This document shows positions 1 through 7,826 of a stretch of 56,510 nt of DNA, piece after piece. Position 1 is the first letter of the stretch; each line of letters opens with the position of its first letter. Made by a program: the position numbers and the translations under genes. A model generated the notes under the pieces. That model saw only the letters and a program-made list of their open reading frames with translations, was not told the origin of the DNA and made no database searches. The stretch spans positions 1 through 56,510 of the forward strand of contig NZ_BAABAY010000008.1 of NCBI RefSeq assembly GCF_039537665.1. Direction: 5' to 3'. This stretch comes from Gaetbulibacter_A aestuarii (GTDB taxonomy: Bacteria > Bacteroidota > Bacteroidia > Flavobacteriales > Flavobacteriaceae).

Positions 1-2
1 AT

Positions 3-134
3 ACATGTAGAACACAAATGGTTCCTGGAAAAGCAGCCCGTTTTAATCCTGACAAGGAATGGGCCAAACAAAAAATCAGAATTCAGAACCAAAAAGTCGA
101 GTTAACGATACCCATGGTGAATTTAATAATTTAA
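3..134 (+). CDS. Possible C-terminal fragment of an unknown protein, cut by the window edge
   Basis: This frame is open from the left edge to a TAA at 132-134. The visible peptide is mixed and charged (for example PGKAARFNPDKEWAKQ) and has no motif I recognise. An internal ATG at 18 could also make it a tiny gene of its own. It overlaps the next small gene by about 75 bases in another frame, so at most one of the two may be real over that stretch. Sequence to the left is needed to decide. Confidence 0.2.
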   Translation, partial: TCRTQMVPGKAARFNPDKEWAKQKIRIQNQKVELTIPMVNLII

Positions 135-277
135 ACACCAATGACCTTAAAACCCTTGAAAAACGACAAGAGGTAAGGAAAAAATTAAAAACTATATGCG
201 AACCAAACCAGGATATCGATGAACTCATTAGTTCCATTGAAAATTACTGTTTGATCATACTACATTCATTAAAATAA
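59..277 (+). CDS. Small hypothetical protein upstream of a serine recombinase
   Basis: This encodes 72 residues. The N-terminal half is rich in Asn, Lys and Glu and looks disordered. The C-terminal part (about residues 30-72) looks helical and contains KTLEKRQEVRKKLKTI and ELISSIENYC. No signal peptide, membrane segment or known domain is visible. It ends 7 bases before the recombinase start on the same strand, so the two are probably co-transcribed and it may be an accessory gene of the same mobile element. Its function is unknown. A role in controlling integration or excision would only be a guess from position. ATG at 59 is the only ATG in the frame. Confidence 0.5.
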   Translation: MGQTKNQNSEPKSRVNDTHGEFNNLNTNDLKTLEKRQEVRKKLKTICEPNQDIDELISSIENYCLIILHSLK

Positions 278-284
278 ATCCGCT

Positions 285-1774
285 ATGGATAATCTTGAAA
301 AATTTAAACGTTTTAGCCCGGAGAAAAAGACTTTCGGGAGTAATAAAAATGCGATCATATATACGCGTGTTTCAACTAAAGAACAGGCTGATACTAACAC
401 TAGTCTGGAAACTCAAAAGAAATACTGCGAGAACTACGCTNTGGGTATATCATTGTTTATTCTTATGACCGATTTTCAAGAACAGGTTCTAGTGCAGCGC
501 AAATTAGTCATGAATTACTTCTTCAAGGTGTTCAGGTAAAAGCGGTGACTCAAGATGTTGATTCAACCTCTCCTTCCGGAAAGTTTCAACAAAACCTATT
601 TTTCATGTTCAGTCAGTTTGATAATGAACTTCGAAAAGATAAGACAATAACTGCCATGAGCGACCTTATCAGAAAAGGCTATTGGTTATGGACGCCTCCT
701 CTAGGGTACATAAACAAAAAGAAATATCACAAAGCTGTAGATTGGGAGATCGTTATTGACAACAAAGGAAAACTCCTTAAAAAAGCTTTTAAATGGAAGG
801 TTCAAGGAACTTATTCAAATGCAGAAATTGTCAGAAAGCTAAATTTAGCTGGAATGAAAATTAATGAAAAACGCCTTCATGAAATTTTTAAAAATCCTTT
901 TTACTGCGGTATATTAATAAGCAATATGCTTCCAGGAGAAATTAACCTAGGAAAGCATGAACCTCTTGTATCAAAAGAAGATTTCTTAACGATTAATTCT
1001 AGTGATTCTCCTCATCCTAAAACTCACAAATCAGATGATGTTAATTTGCCTTTAAAGCGATTTATTTATTGTGAAAACTGCAATACGCCTTTAACCGGTT
1101 TTCTGGTTAAACGAAAAGGCCTGTATTATTACAAATGCCGTAATAAAGGGTGTTCTTGCACCAAGTCTGCAAAGCAATTACATAAAACCTTTAAAAACGC
1201 TCTTGACAACTTTCAGATTGATTCAAAATATAAAGATGTTATAAAAGATGTGATGACTTATGTTTATGACGACATAACAAAGGAATTGCGAGAGAACGAA
1301 AAAAATGTCAAAAAACAAATTACAGAGACTAAATCTAAACTTGACGCCATAGAAGAGCGATTTGCCATAGGTGAAATTACCCAGGATATTTACCAAAAAT
1401 TCAAACCTAAATACGATAAAGAATTAAAGGAATTAGAGTCTCAGTTAGGCGATTCCTCGATTTCGAGTTCAAACTTCGAAATTGCGATTGAAAAAGCCCT
1501 GAAAATATCTTCAAACCTTAAAGAAATATGGACTTCCGGGGATTTGATACAGAAAAAGAAAATTCAAAAACTGGTCTTCCCATCCGGTTTGGGTTATGAC
1601 AAGCAAAATGACAAAGTTCAAACCAAAAGAGTGAATTCACTTTTCGCTGTTATCCCAAGTATATCCAATGATTTGAATAAAATTAAAAACGGAGAACCTA
1701 TCAATTTTGACAAATTCTCCGCTCGAGTGACCCCGGCAGGATTCAAACCTGCAACCCTCAGAGCCGAAATCTGA
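285..1774 (+). pseudogene. Large serine recombinase (site-specific integrase), frame broken at an N
   Basis: The first frame (from ATG 285) carries the start of a resolvase domain: YTRVSTKEQ, with the predicted nucleophile at Ser30. At base 441 (N) the frame is lost. It resumes two frames over, giving YIIVYSYDRFSRTGSS, then DVDSTSPSGKF, a recombinase domain, a zinc ribbon (CENC near 1070-1085, CRNKGC near 1136-1153) and a coiled coil (about 1230-1450). Known serine integrases carry roughly 35-45 residues between the conserved KYC segment and YIIVYSYDRFSR, including a GGTYESA-like stretch; these are absent here. The N therefore probably marks missing sequence rather than one uncertain base. 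The last residues (TPAGFKPATLRAEI) are antisense translation of the adjoining tRNA-Arg. The gene may be intact in the organism and broken only in the assembly. Confidence 0.85.
441..441. other. Ambiguous base / probable small assembly gap
   Basis: This is the only N I noticed in the window. The recombinase homology on either side lies in different frames, with an internal stretch of the catalytic domain missing. That fits a collapsed or unresolved gap rather than a single miscalled base. Confidence 0.7.
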
Positions 1775-1801
1775 TGCGCTATTCAGTTGCGCCACGGGGC
1801 C
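1728..1801 (-). tRNA. tRNA-Arg (anticodon UCG)
   Basis: Read on the minus strand, the gene folds as a full cloverleaf of 74 nt. The acceptor stem GGCCCCG pairs with CGGGGUC (one G-U pair) and is followed by discriminator A. The D stem is GCGC/GCGC. The anticodon stem UCAGA/UCUGA closes the loop UUUCGGC, giving anticodon UCG. The T arm is GCAGG-UUUGAAU-CCUGC. CCA is not encoded. Its 3' end points toward the serine recombinase, whose stop codon lies inside the tRNA on the opposite strand. This is the geometry of an element integrated at a tRNA 3' end. Confidence 0.94.
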
Positions 1802-1813
1802 GTTAATTATGTT

Positions 1814-2263
1814 TTATGCTAACTTTTTCTTTACGATTGTTGAAATCGTTTTGCCGTCAGCCTGGCCTGCTAATTTTTTACTTACAATGCCCATTACCTT
1901 ACCCATATCTTTCATGCCTTCTGCACCAACACTGGCAATGGTATCGCTTACCACTTTTTCAATTGCTTCTTCACTTAAAGCTTCCGGTAAAAACTGACTG
2001 ATAATTTCAGCTTCAGCTAACTCCGGAGCAGCGAGATCTTCTCGCCCCTGATCCATGTATAGTTCTGCGCTATCTTTGCGCTGTTTCACTTGTTTTTGAA
2101 GAATTTTAAGCTCTTGTTCTTCCGTAAGATCCTCCTGATGGCCAACTTCTGTTTTAGCCAATAGAATAGCCGATTTTACTGCTCTTAAGGCAGTAAGCGC
2201 CGTTTGATCCTTCGATTTCATTGCCGTTTTAAGGGCCGTCATCACATCATCTTGTAAACTCAT
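1814..2263 (-). CDS. yqeY: GatB/YqeY-domain protein
   Basis: The protein is 149 residues from ATG 2263 (MSLQDDVMTALKTAMKSKD), the usual family length. A longer frame up to 2329 adds a non-homologous leader that runs into a palindrome, so I reject it. The all-helical YqeY domain spans the protein, with the family patterns TALRAVKSAI near residues 25-34 and a C-terminal MKDMGKVMG...KLAGQADGK. The family resembles the tail domain of GatB, the amidotransferase subunit that makes Gln-tRNA or Asn-tRNA. The function of free-standing YqeY is not firmly known; tRNA binding is inferred from the GatB similarity. It is the last gene before tRNA-Arg and is separated from ftsZ by a terminator, so it probably has its own promoter. 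Confidence 0.9.
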   Translation of the reverse strand: MSLQDDVMTALKTAMKSKDQTALTALRAVKSAILLAKTEVGHQEDLTEEQELKILQKQVKQRKDSAELYMDQGREDLAAPELAEAEIISQFLPEALSEEAIEKVVSDTIASVGAEGMKDMGKVMGIVSKKLAGQADGKTISTIVKKKLA

Positions 2264-2317
2264 CGCATGCGTTTTAATACCGTTTGCGAAGATAAAAAAT
2301 AGATTGCTGCAATGAAG

Positions 2318-2349
2318 CATGAATTTCAATTTTTTAATTGAAATTCATG
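2318..2349. repeat. Perfect 14-bp inverted repeat upstream of yqeY
   Basis: CATGAATTTCAATT at 2318-2331 is followed by a TTTT spacer and then by its exact reverse complement at 2336-2349. It lies 55-86 bases upstream of the yqeY start and just beyond the ftsZ terminator. It lacks a strong GC stem, and on the minus strand it is not followed by a T-run, so it looks more like an operator or a processing hairpin than a terminator. Confidence 0.6.
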
Positions 2350-2350
2350 A

Positions 2351-2385
2351 AAAAACCCGAAAAGTTGAGGGAGACTTTTCGGGTT
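2351..2385 (-). terminator. Rho-independent terminator after ftsZ (end of dcw operon)
   Basis: The arms AACCCGAAAAGT (2354-2365) and ACTTTTCGGGTT (2374-2385) pair perfectly around an 8-base loop. Read on the minus strand, the hairpin is followed by a run of T. It lies 36 bases beyond the ftsZ stop codon. Confidence 0.85.
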
Positions 2386-2420
2386 CATAACTAAAGTAAG
2401 GTTAGTACGTATACTGAATA

Positions 2421-4385
2421 TTAGTCCACATTATCGTGTAAAAACGAATTGTTAGATCTTAATTGAATATCATCATTATCATCGGTTCCTATACTCGTTC
2501 TGGAAATATCAGTTTCCGAGGAATGCTTAGAGGCTTCCAGATCTACACCCTGACGTTTATAGGCCGGGATCTTTTCGATATCATCAATTTTTGCGGAATT
2601 GAATTTATAATTGAAATCCTTCATTTTGCGACGGCGTTCTTCTGCCCGCTCTTTCAACATGGCGGAGATTGGCGAATTCATTGGGTCTACCTCTTCTCCC
2701 TGATCTTCCTCTTGTTTAGGTTCTGACTTTAGAATTTTCTTCTCAAAAACAACCTCTTGATCCACCTCTTCAACGACTTCTTTTCCGGAATTTTTCTTAT
2801 TATTTAATGAAGATTCTAATTCTAAATAATCATCCAGCGCATAGCGAACATCTCCATTTTCACTGGTCTCGGTAACAGGTATCAACTCTACATAATCATT
2901 AACATAAATTTTTTTGATGTCGTCATCTAATTCGTGTTTTACGGTATCCTCAGATTTTTCATTTTTAAAGGTTTCCTTTGGAGTTAATGGCAAATCAAAA
3001 GTTAAAGTTATTTGCTGTTCTTCCTCTATATCATTAGTAGTTTCTTTGGTTTCATCCTCCATTTTTGTTACCGGCTTGATGATAAAGTCGTCATCCTCTT
3101 CTTCAAAATGTCCAATAATTTCTTCGTATTCTACAGACATATTTTTTAATTCGTCTGTAGTTTTAATCATAGCATCTTCATCCTCTTCCATTGAAGATTT
3201 TGATGTTATTTCTTCTTCTTCTTGAATCTCATCATTATCTAAATCAAGCGTGTGTTTTATAACCTCCGGTTCATCCTTTTTCTCCATTTCGATCACCGGT
3301 GATATAATTACAGGCTCGGCATCCTGAGCTTTTATTTCTTCATGATCTTCTAAAGAGTGAATAACACGTTTTGCCTCGGTATTCGAAATTTCGTCCTGTT
3401 GCTCTATATTGAATCCGGTGGCTATAATGGTAACAGCGATGGACTCTTCCAAAGATTCATCTTCACCAACACCCATAATGATATTTGCACCATGACCGGC
3501 TTCATTCTGAATATGATCGTTGATCTCTCCAATTTCATCAATAGTAATTTCATGAGAGCCAGAAACGATAAGCAGCAACACGTTCTTGGCTCCGGTAATT
3601 TTGTTATCATTCAATAGTGGTGAATCCAAAGCTTTTTGAATCGCATCCTGAGCACGGTTCTGACCTGACGCCAGAGCGGATCCCATTATGGCGGTACCAC
3701 TATTACTTAATACAGTTTTTGCATCGCGTAAATCGATATTTTGAGTGTAGTGATGTGTAATAACCTCGGCAATACCACGAGCAGCAGTAGATAATACTTC
3801 ATCAGCCTTAGAGAACCCGGCTTTGAAACCCAGGTTTCCGTAAACCTCACGAAGTTTGTTGTTATTAATTACAATTAACGAATCGACCACATTTCTTATT
3901 TTTTCTATACCTTTTTGAGATTGCTCAATACGCATTTTACCTTCAAAAGCAAAAGGCATCGTGACAATACCAACGGTAAGGATATCTTTTTCCTTAGCCA
4001 TTTTAGCAATTATCGGCGCAGCACCTGTACCGGTTCCACCTCCCATTCCTGCCGTTATGAACACCATTTTAGTATTGGTGTCCAGCATTTGAGAAATTTC
4101 ATCAAAACTTTCTACAGCCGCTTGCTCCCCGATCTCAGGATTTGCTCCCGCACCCAATCCTTCCGTTAGGTTAACCCCTAATTGAATCTTATTTGGCACG
4201 CCACTATTTTGAAGCGCTTGTGCATCCGTGTTACAGACATAAAAATCTACGCCTTTAATACCTTGTTGAAACATATGGTTAATGGCATTGCTGCCGCCAC
4301 CGCCAACACCAATCACTTTTATAACATTTGATTGGTTCTTAGGTAAATCAAACGATATACTATCGAATTCTTTATTGCTGCTCAT
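2421..4385 (-). CDS. ftsZ: Cell division protein FtsZ with very long acidic linker
   Basis: FtsZ is the tubulin-like GTPase that forms the division ring. The GTPase core occupies about residues 20-330, with VIGVGGGGSNA near 25-34 and the signature GGGTGTG at 115-121. A linker of roughly 300 residues follows, very rich in Glu and Asp and probably disordered. The protein ends in FLHDNVD, which I take to be the Bacteroidetes C-terminal anchor-binding peptide. At 654 residues it is far longer than the roughly 380 of E. coli FtsZ, although long linkers are known in Flavobacteriia. It is the last dcw gene, 62 bases downstream of ftsA, and is followed by a terminator. Confidence 0.98.
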   Translation of the reverse strand: MSSNKEFDSISFDLPKNQSNVIKVIGVGGGGSNAINHMFQQGIKGVDFYVCNTDAQALQNSGVPNKIQLGVNLTEGLGAGANPEIGEQAAVESFDEISQMLDTNTKMVFITAGMGGGTGTGAAPIIAKMAKEKDILTVGIVTMPFAFEGKMRIEQSQKGIEKIRNVVDSLIVINNNKLREVYGNLGFKAGFSKADEVLSTAARGIAEVITHHYTQNIDLRDAKTVLSNSGTAIMGSALASGQNRAQDAIQKALDSPLLNDNKITGAKNVLLLIVSGSHEITIDEIGEINDHIQNEAGHGANIIMGVGEDESLEESIAVTIIATGFNIEQQDEISNTEAKRVIHSLEDHEEIKAQDAEPVIISPVIEMEKKDEPEVIKHTLDLDNDEIQEEEEITSKSSMEEDEDAMIKTTDELKNMSVEYEEIIGHFEEEDDDFIIKPVTKMEDETKETTNDIEEEQQITLTFDLPLTPKETFKNEKSEDTVKHELDDDIKKIYVNDYVELIPVTETSENGDVRYALDDYLELESSLNNKKNSGKEVVEEVDQEVVFEKKILKSEPKQEEDQGEEVDPMNSPISAMLKERAEERRRKMKDFNYKFNSAKIDDIEKIPAYKRQGVDLEASKHSSETDISRTSIGTDDNDDIQLRSNNSFLHDNVD

Positions 4386-4447
4386 AAATTCTAGTTTTTT
4401 GTGTGGTTCTATTTTGTTGATTTATTCTTTTTAATTGATGTTGAAAC

Positions 4448-5761
4448 CTACTCGGCGTTATCTAAAAAATCCTTTACGCTTTCAGTTAATTTGTCTAAAA
4501 AAGACCGGCGCACTTTACGCTCCCGTTCTTTAGGCGTTTCCTCAGCAACATCCTCCTCATTCTCTATAGCTTCTGCCTGAGCCTCTTCTACTTTTTTGCG
4601 TTCCTGACGCTTTAATCCGTCTAAAACGAGTCCAACAGCTGTAGCGAATAAAGGACTGGTCACTTCTTCATCGCTGTCACCTGCCAAATGTTCGTTCGGA
4701 TAGCCAATTCTGGTATCCATTCCGGTGATATACTCTACCAACTGCTTTAGGTGTTTTAACTGGCTTCCTCCTCCGGTTAAAACGATCCCGGCAATTAATT
4801 TTTTCTTTTGTTCCTCGTGACCATAATTTTTGATCTCCACGTAAACCTGTTCAATGATCTCCACAACTCGGGCGTGAATTATTTTAGACAGATTTTTTAA
4901 AGTGATCTCTTTAGGCTCACGACCACGAAGTCCGGGAATAGAAACAATTTCATTGTCTTTATTTTCACCCGGCCATGCCGAACCAAATTTTATTTTAAGG
5001 AGTTCCGCTTGTTTTTCTATAATGGAACATCCTTCCTTAATATCTTCTGTAATGACGTTACCTCCGAAAGGAATAACAGCCGTATGGCGAATAATACCAT
5101 CTCTGAAAATGGCCAGATCCGTTGTACCGCCACCAATATCAATTAATGCTACACCCGCTTCTTTTTCTTCCTGACTGAGCACCGCATTAGCTGATGCCAG
5201 TGGTTCTAGTGTAATGCCTTCTAAATTTAACCCCGCACTTTGCACACAACGACCAATATTTCTTATAGAAGAAACCTGACCAACAACTACATGGAAATTC
5301 GCTTCAAGACGACCGCCATACATTCCTATGGGCTCTTTTATTTCAGCCTGACCATCTACTTTGTATTCTTGAGGTAATACATGAATGATCTCTTCACCGG
5401 GCAACATGACTAGCTTATGTACCTGATTGATGAGACGTTCAATATCATCCTCATCGATAACGGTTTCAGAATTTGGACGTGTGATATAATCACTATGCTG
5501 TAAACTTCTGATGTGTTGACCAGCAATACCCACGGTAACCTGTTCAATCTTCACATCGGCAGCAGCTTCAGCTTCCTGAACCGCCTGTTGAATCGATTGT
5601 ATGGTTTGGGTTATGTTGTTAACCACGCCACGATGAACACCAAGACTCTTAGATTTTCCAAGGCCTAAAATTTCTAGTTTGCCATATTCATTTCTACGGC
5701 CTATCATGGCCACGATCTTTGTGGTTCCTATGTCTAATCCTACTGCTAAATTATGTTCCAT
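4448..5761 (-). CDS. ftsA: Cell division protein FtsA
   Basis: FtsA is an actin-like ATPase that tethers FtsZ filaments to the inner membrane. Visible features are the N-terminal phosphate-1 motif AVGLDIGTTKI (about residues 6-16), a SHS2-type 1C region, phosphate-2 ALIDIGGGTTDLAIF near 205-219, and the adenosine motif LTGGGSQL near 330. The last 25 or so residues (SFLDKLTESVKDFLDNAE) form an amphipathic helix, the expected membrane-targeting sequence, after a Glu/Lys-rich spacer. It starts 3 bases after the ftsQ stop, so translation is probably coupled. At 437 residues it is normal for the family. Confidence 0.97.
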   Translation of the reverse strand: MEHNLAVGLDIGTTKIVAMIGRRNEYGKLEILGLGKSKSLGVHRGVVNNITQTIQSIQQAVQEAEAAADVKIEQVTVGIAGQHIRSLQHSDYITRPNSETVIDEDDIERLINQVHKLVMLPGEEIIHVLPQEYKVDGQAEIKEPIGMYGGRLEANFHVVVGQVSSIRNIGRCVQSAGLNLEGITLEPLASANAVLSQEEKEAGVALIDIGGGTTDLAIFRDGIIRHTAVIPFGGNVITEDIKEGCSIIEKQAELLKIKFGSAWPGENKDNEIVSIPGLRGREPKEITLKNLSKIIHARVVEIIEQVYVEIKNYGHEEQKKKLIAGIVLTGGGSQLKHLKQLVEYITGMDTRIGYPNEHLAGDSDEEVTSPLFATAVGLVLDGLKRQERKKVEEAQAEAIENEEDVAEETPKERERKVRRSFLDKLTESVKDFLDNAE

Positions 5762-5764
5762 AGT

Positions 5765-6484
5765 TTATAATTTGGTACATACCACCTGGTTATCAAATTT
5801 TAAGTTAACCATGCTATATTGATTCAAGGTTTCATCCTTTAAATTCTTTTGATAAAACGCTTTCAGGTTATTAATTTTTTTGTCTAAATACATTGCTCTT
5901 CCTAACTGCACTGAAAATTTACATGCTCTTAATTTTAAGGCAATCTGGTGATCCCTATCCTGATGTATTTCAATGACATTCGTTTTTAGAAACGCATCCT
6001 TTCTTACTTTATCGGCAACTTGGTAGACGTCATCTAAATAATTTTTCTCAACATAACCAGTAATGAGTGGTACCCTGGCGGAATAATTAGTTGATAAGGG
6101 CATATAATTACCTTGATCATCAACATAATACGACGCAGTAGTACTCACTCTTGCTATCGGGTTTTTTTGCGCAACTTCAGCGTAAAGTGTACCGTCGATA
6201 GCGAGATAAACTTCAGCAGATTTGATCATGGGATTAGATTTCAGGGCATTCTCTAAATGATTCAAATCTAAAATATCTTTGGGTACATTTTTAAGACTAC
6301 CATAATTTTGTATTAACAATTTACTAACATTCTCATGTGTAATAAACAGATTGTTTTCACTTGTAAAAGTTACTCTGGTATCCTTCACTAATCGGGCACC
6401 ATTTCTGTTTGAGGCAAAGGCAAACAAAAAAATCATCAAACCAAAAAGCAACACTAACCGTATGTTATTCCAATTAAATCGCAA
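5765..6484 (-). CDS. ftsQ: Cell division protein FtsQ/DivIB
   Basis: This is a bitopic inner-membrane protein of the divisome. It has a short cytoplasmic start, a transmembrane helix at about residues 10-24 (LVLLFGLMIFLFAFA), then a POTRA-like domain (about 35-105) and a beta domain. Length (239) and position between murC and ftsA fit FtsQ; the sequence itself is weakly conserved, as is usual. The only reasonable start is TTG at 6484, which lies inside the end of murC and gives an 11-base overlap. The next ATG would remove part of the membrane helix. Confidence 0.88.
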   Translation of the reverse strand: MRFNWNNIRLVLLFGLMIFLFAFASNRNGARLVKDTRVTFTSENNLFITHENVSKLLIQNYGSLKNVPKDILDLNHLENALKSNPMIKSAEVYLAIDGTLYAEVAQKNPIARVSTTASYYVDDQGNYMPLSTNYSARVPLITGYVEKNYLDDVYQVADKVRKDAFLKTNVIEIHQDRDHQIALKLRACKFSVQLGRAMYLDKKINNLKAFYQKNLKDETLNQYSMVNLKFDNQVVCTKL

Positions 6485-7826
6485 GCTCTAATTCTTTTTT
6501 TAAATGTTTAACTTCTTCTCCTATATCTCCCGCTCCAATAGTAATGATCACTTTTTCAGGACGGTTCTTAACTGCTTGTACCAAATCATTTTTGGCTACA
6601 AGTTGTTTATTGTCATTTTCTATTTTTCCCAGGAGCCACTCTGAAGTCACACCTTCAATAGGCAACTCTCTTGCGGGATAAATATCTAAAAGGATAACCG
6701 CATCAAACTGGGCTAAACTATTGGCAAAATCATCAGCAAAATCCCGAGTTCGGGAAAACAAATGCGGTTGAAAAATAGCCAATACTTTTTGGCCGGGATA
6801 CATCTCCCGAACGGCCTGATAGACGGCATTAATTTCTTCCGGATGATGCGCATAATCATCGATATAAACCAAATTATTAGTCTTTATCTGATACGTAAAA
6901 CGTCGCTTAACGCCTTTAAAAGAGCCTAAAGCATTGGCGAGCTGTTGGTGTGGGCAACCGTAATAAACAGCCATCGCCAAGGCTATTAGTGCATTCGACA
7001 AATTATGCCGACCGGGTAGGCTAAACTCTATGTTTTTAAGGATCGTTTCCGGTGTTTTTACATCGAAAACATAAGTTCCTTTTTTAATTTTAATATTTTG
7101 AACACTGTAATCTGAATCGTCTTCAATACCATAAGTAATTCCGTTGATAGGCAATCCATTTTTCACAAACAAGACACCATTTGGCTTTACTTTTTTCGCA
7201 AAATCATTAAAGGATTTTACCAGTTCAGAAGCATCACCATAAATATCCAAATGATCGGCATCCATGGAAGTGATGCAAGCCACATTGGGCGAAAGTCGTA
7301 AAAACGAGCGATCGAATTCATCGGCTTCAACAACCGAAACTTCAGTTCCTTTTAATATTAAATTCGAATTGTAATTTTCACTGATGCCTCCAAGAAAAGC
7401 GGTAACAGGCACATGGCATTCAGCCAGCAAGTGCGCTAATATGCTGGTTGTTGTTGTTTTACCATGCGTTCCGGCAACAGCAAAACAAAACGTGTTTTGA
7501 GTAATAACACCCAGCACTTCAGAGCGTTTCAACACCTCAAATTCATGCGTTTGGAAATAGGTTAATTCGGCATGATTTTTAGGAATTGCCGGCGTGTAAA
7601 CAATTAAGGTATTCTTCGCGTTCAAAAAGACTTTGTCAACTAAATTCAAATTGTCCTCAAAATGAATATCAATACCAAGATCCATCAAAGCTTCGGTAAT
7701 CAGACTTGGCGTTTTATCATAACCTGCCACCAGCATTCCCTTTTCGTGAAAATACCGCGCCAGAGCACTCATACCGATACCTCCGATGCCTACAAAATAA
7801 ACTCTATGTATGGTGTCAAGATTCAT
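6474..7826 (-). CDS. murC: UDP-N-acetylmuramate--L-alanine ligase MurC
   Basis: MurC adds L-alanine to UDP-MurNAc in the first step of building the peptidoglycan stem peptide, in the cytoplasm, using ATP. The N-terminal Rossmann domain shows FVGIGGIGMSALA (residues 11-23). The ATP-binding loop GTHGKTTT is at 119-126, followed by VVEADEFDRS and DYAHHPEE in the central and C-terminal domains. It is 450 residues, a normal size. Its start overlaps the murG stop by 4 bases (ATGA), and it overlaps ftsQ at its end, so it sits in a tightly packed operon. Confidence 0.98.
   Translation of the reverse strand: MNLDTIHRVYFVGIGGIGMSALARYFHEKGMLVAGYDKTPSLITEALMDLGIDIHFEDNLNLVDKVFLNAKNTLIVYTPAIPKNHAELTYFQTHEFEVLKRSEVLGVITQNTFCFAVAGTHGKTTTTSILAHLLAECHVPVTAFLGGISENYNSNLILKGTEVSVVEADEFDRSFLRLSPNVACITSMDADHLDIYGDASELVKSFNDFAKKVKPNGVLFVKNGLPINGITYGIEDDSDYSVQNIKIKKGTYVFDVKTPETILKNIEFSLPGRHNLSNALIALAMAVYYGCPHQQLANALGSFKGVKRRFTYQIKTNNLVYIDDYAHHPEEINAVYQAVREMYPGQKVLAIFQPHLFSRTRDFADDFANSLAQFDAVILLDIYPARELPIEGVTSEWLLGKIENDNKQLVAKNDLVQAVKNRPEKVIITIGAGDIGEEVKHLKKELELAI

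Noticed and set aside
545..1774. Separate gene starting with GTG at 545
   Set aside because: Homology to serine recombinases continues upstream to about 442 in the same frame, so this is the rest of the broken recombinase and not a new gene.
2264..2329. Longer N-terminus for the YqeY-like protein
   Set aside because: The extra 22 residues overlap the palindrome and do not resemble the family. The ATG at 2263 gives the normal start.
2914..3225. Ser/Val-rich open frame on the plus strand inside ftsZ
   Set aside because: It is the antisense reading of the Glu/Asp-rich FtsZ linker, whose codons give Ser and Phe on the other strand. It has no independent signals.
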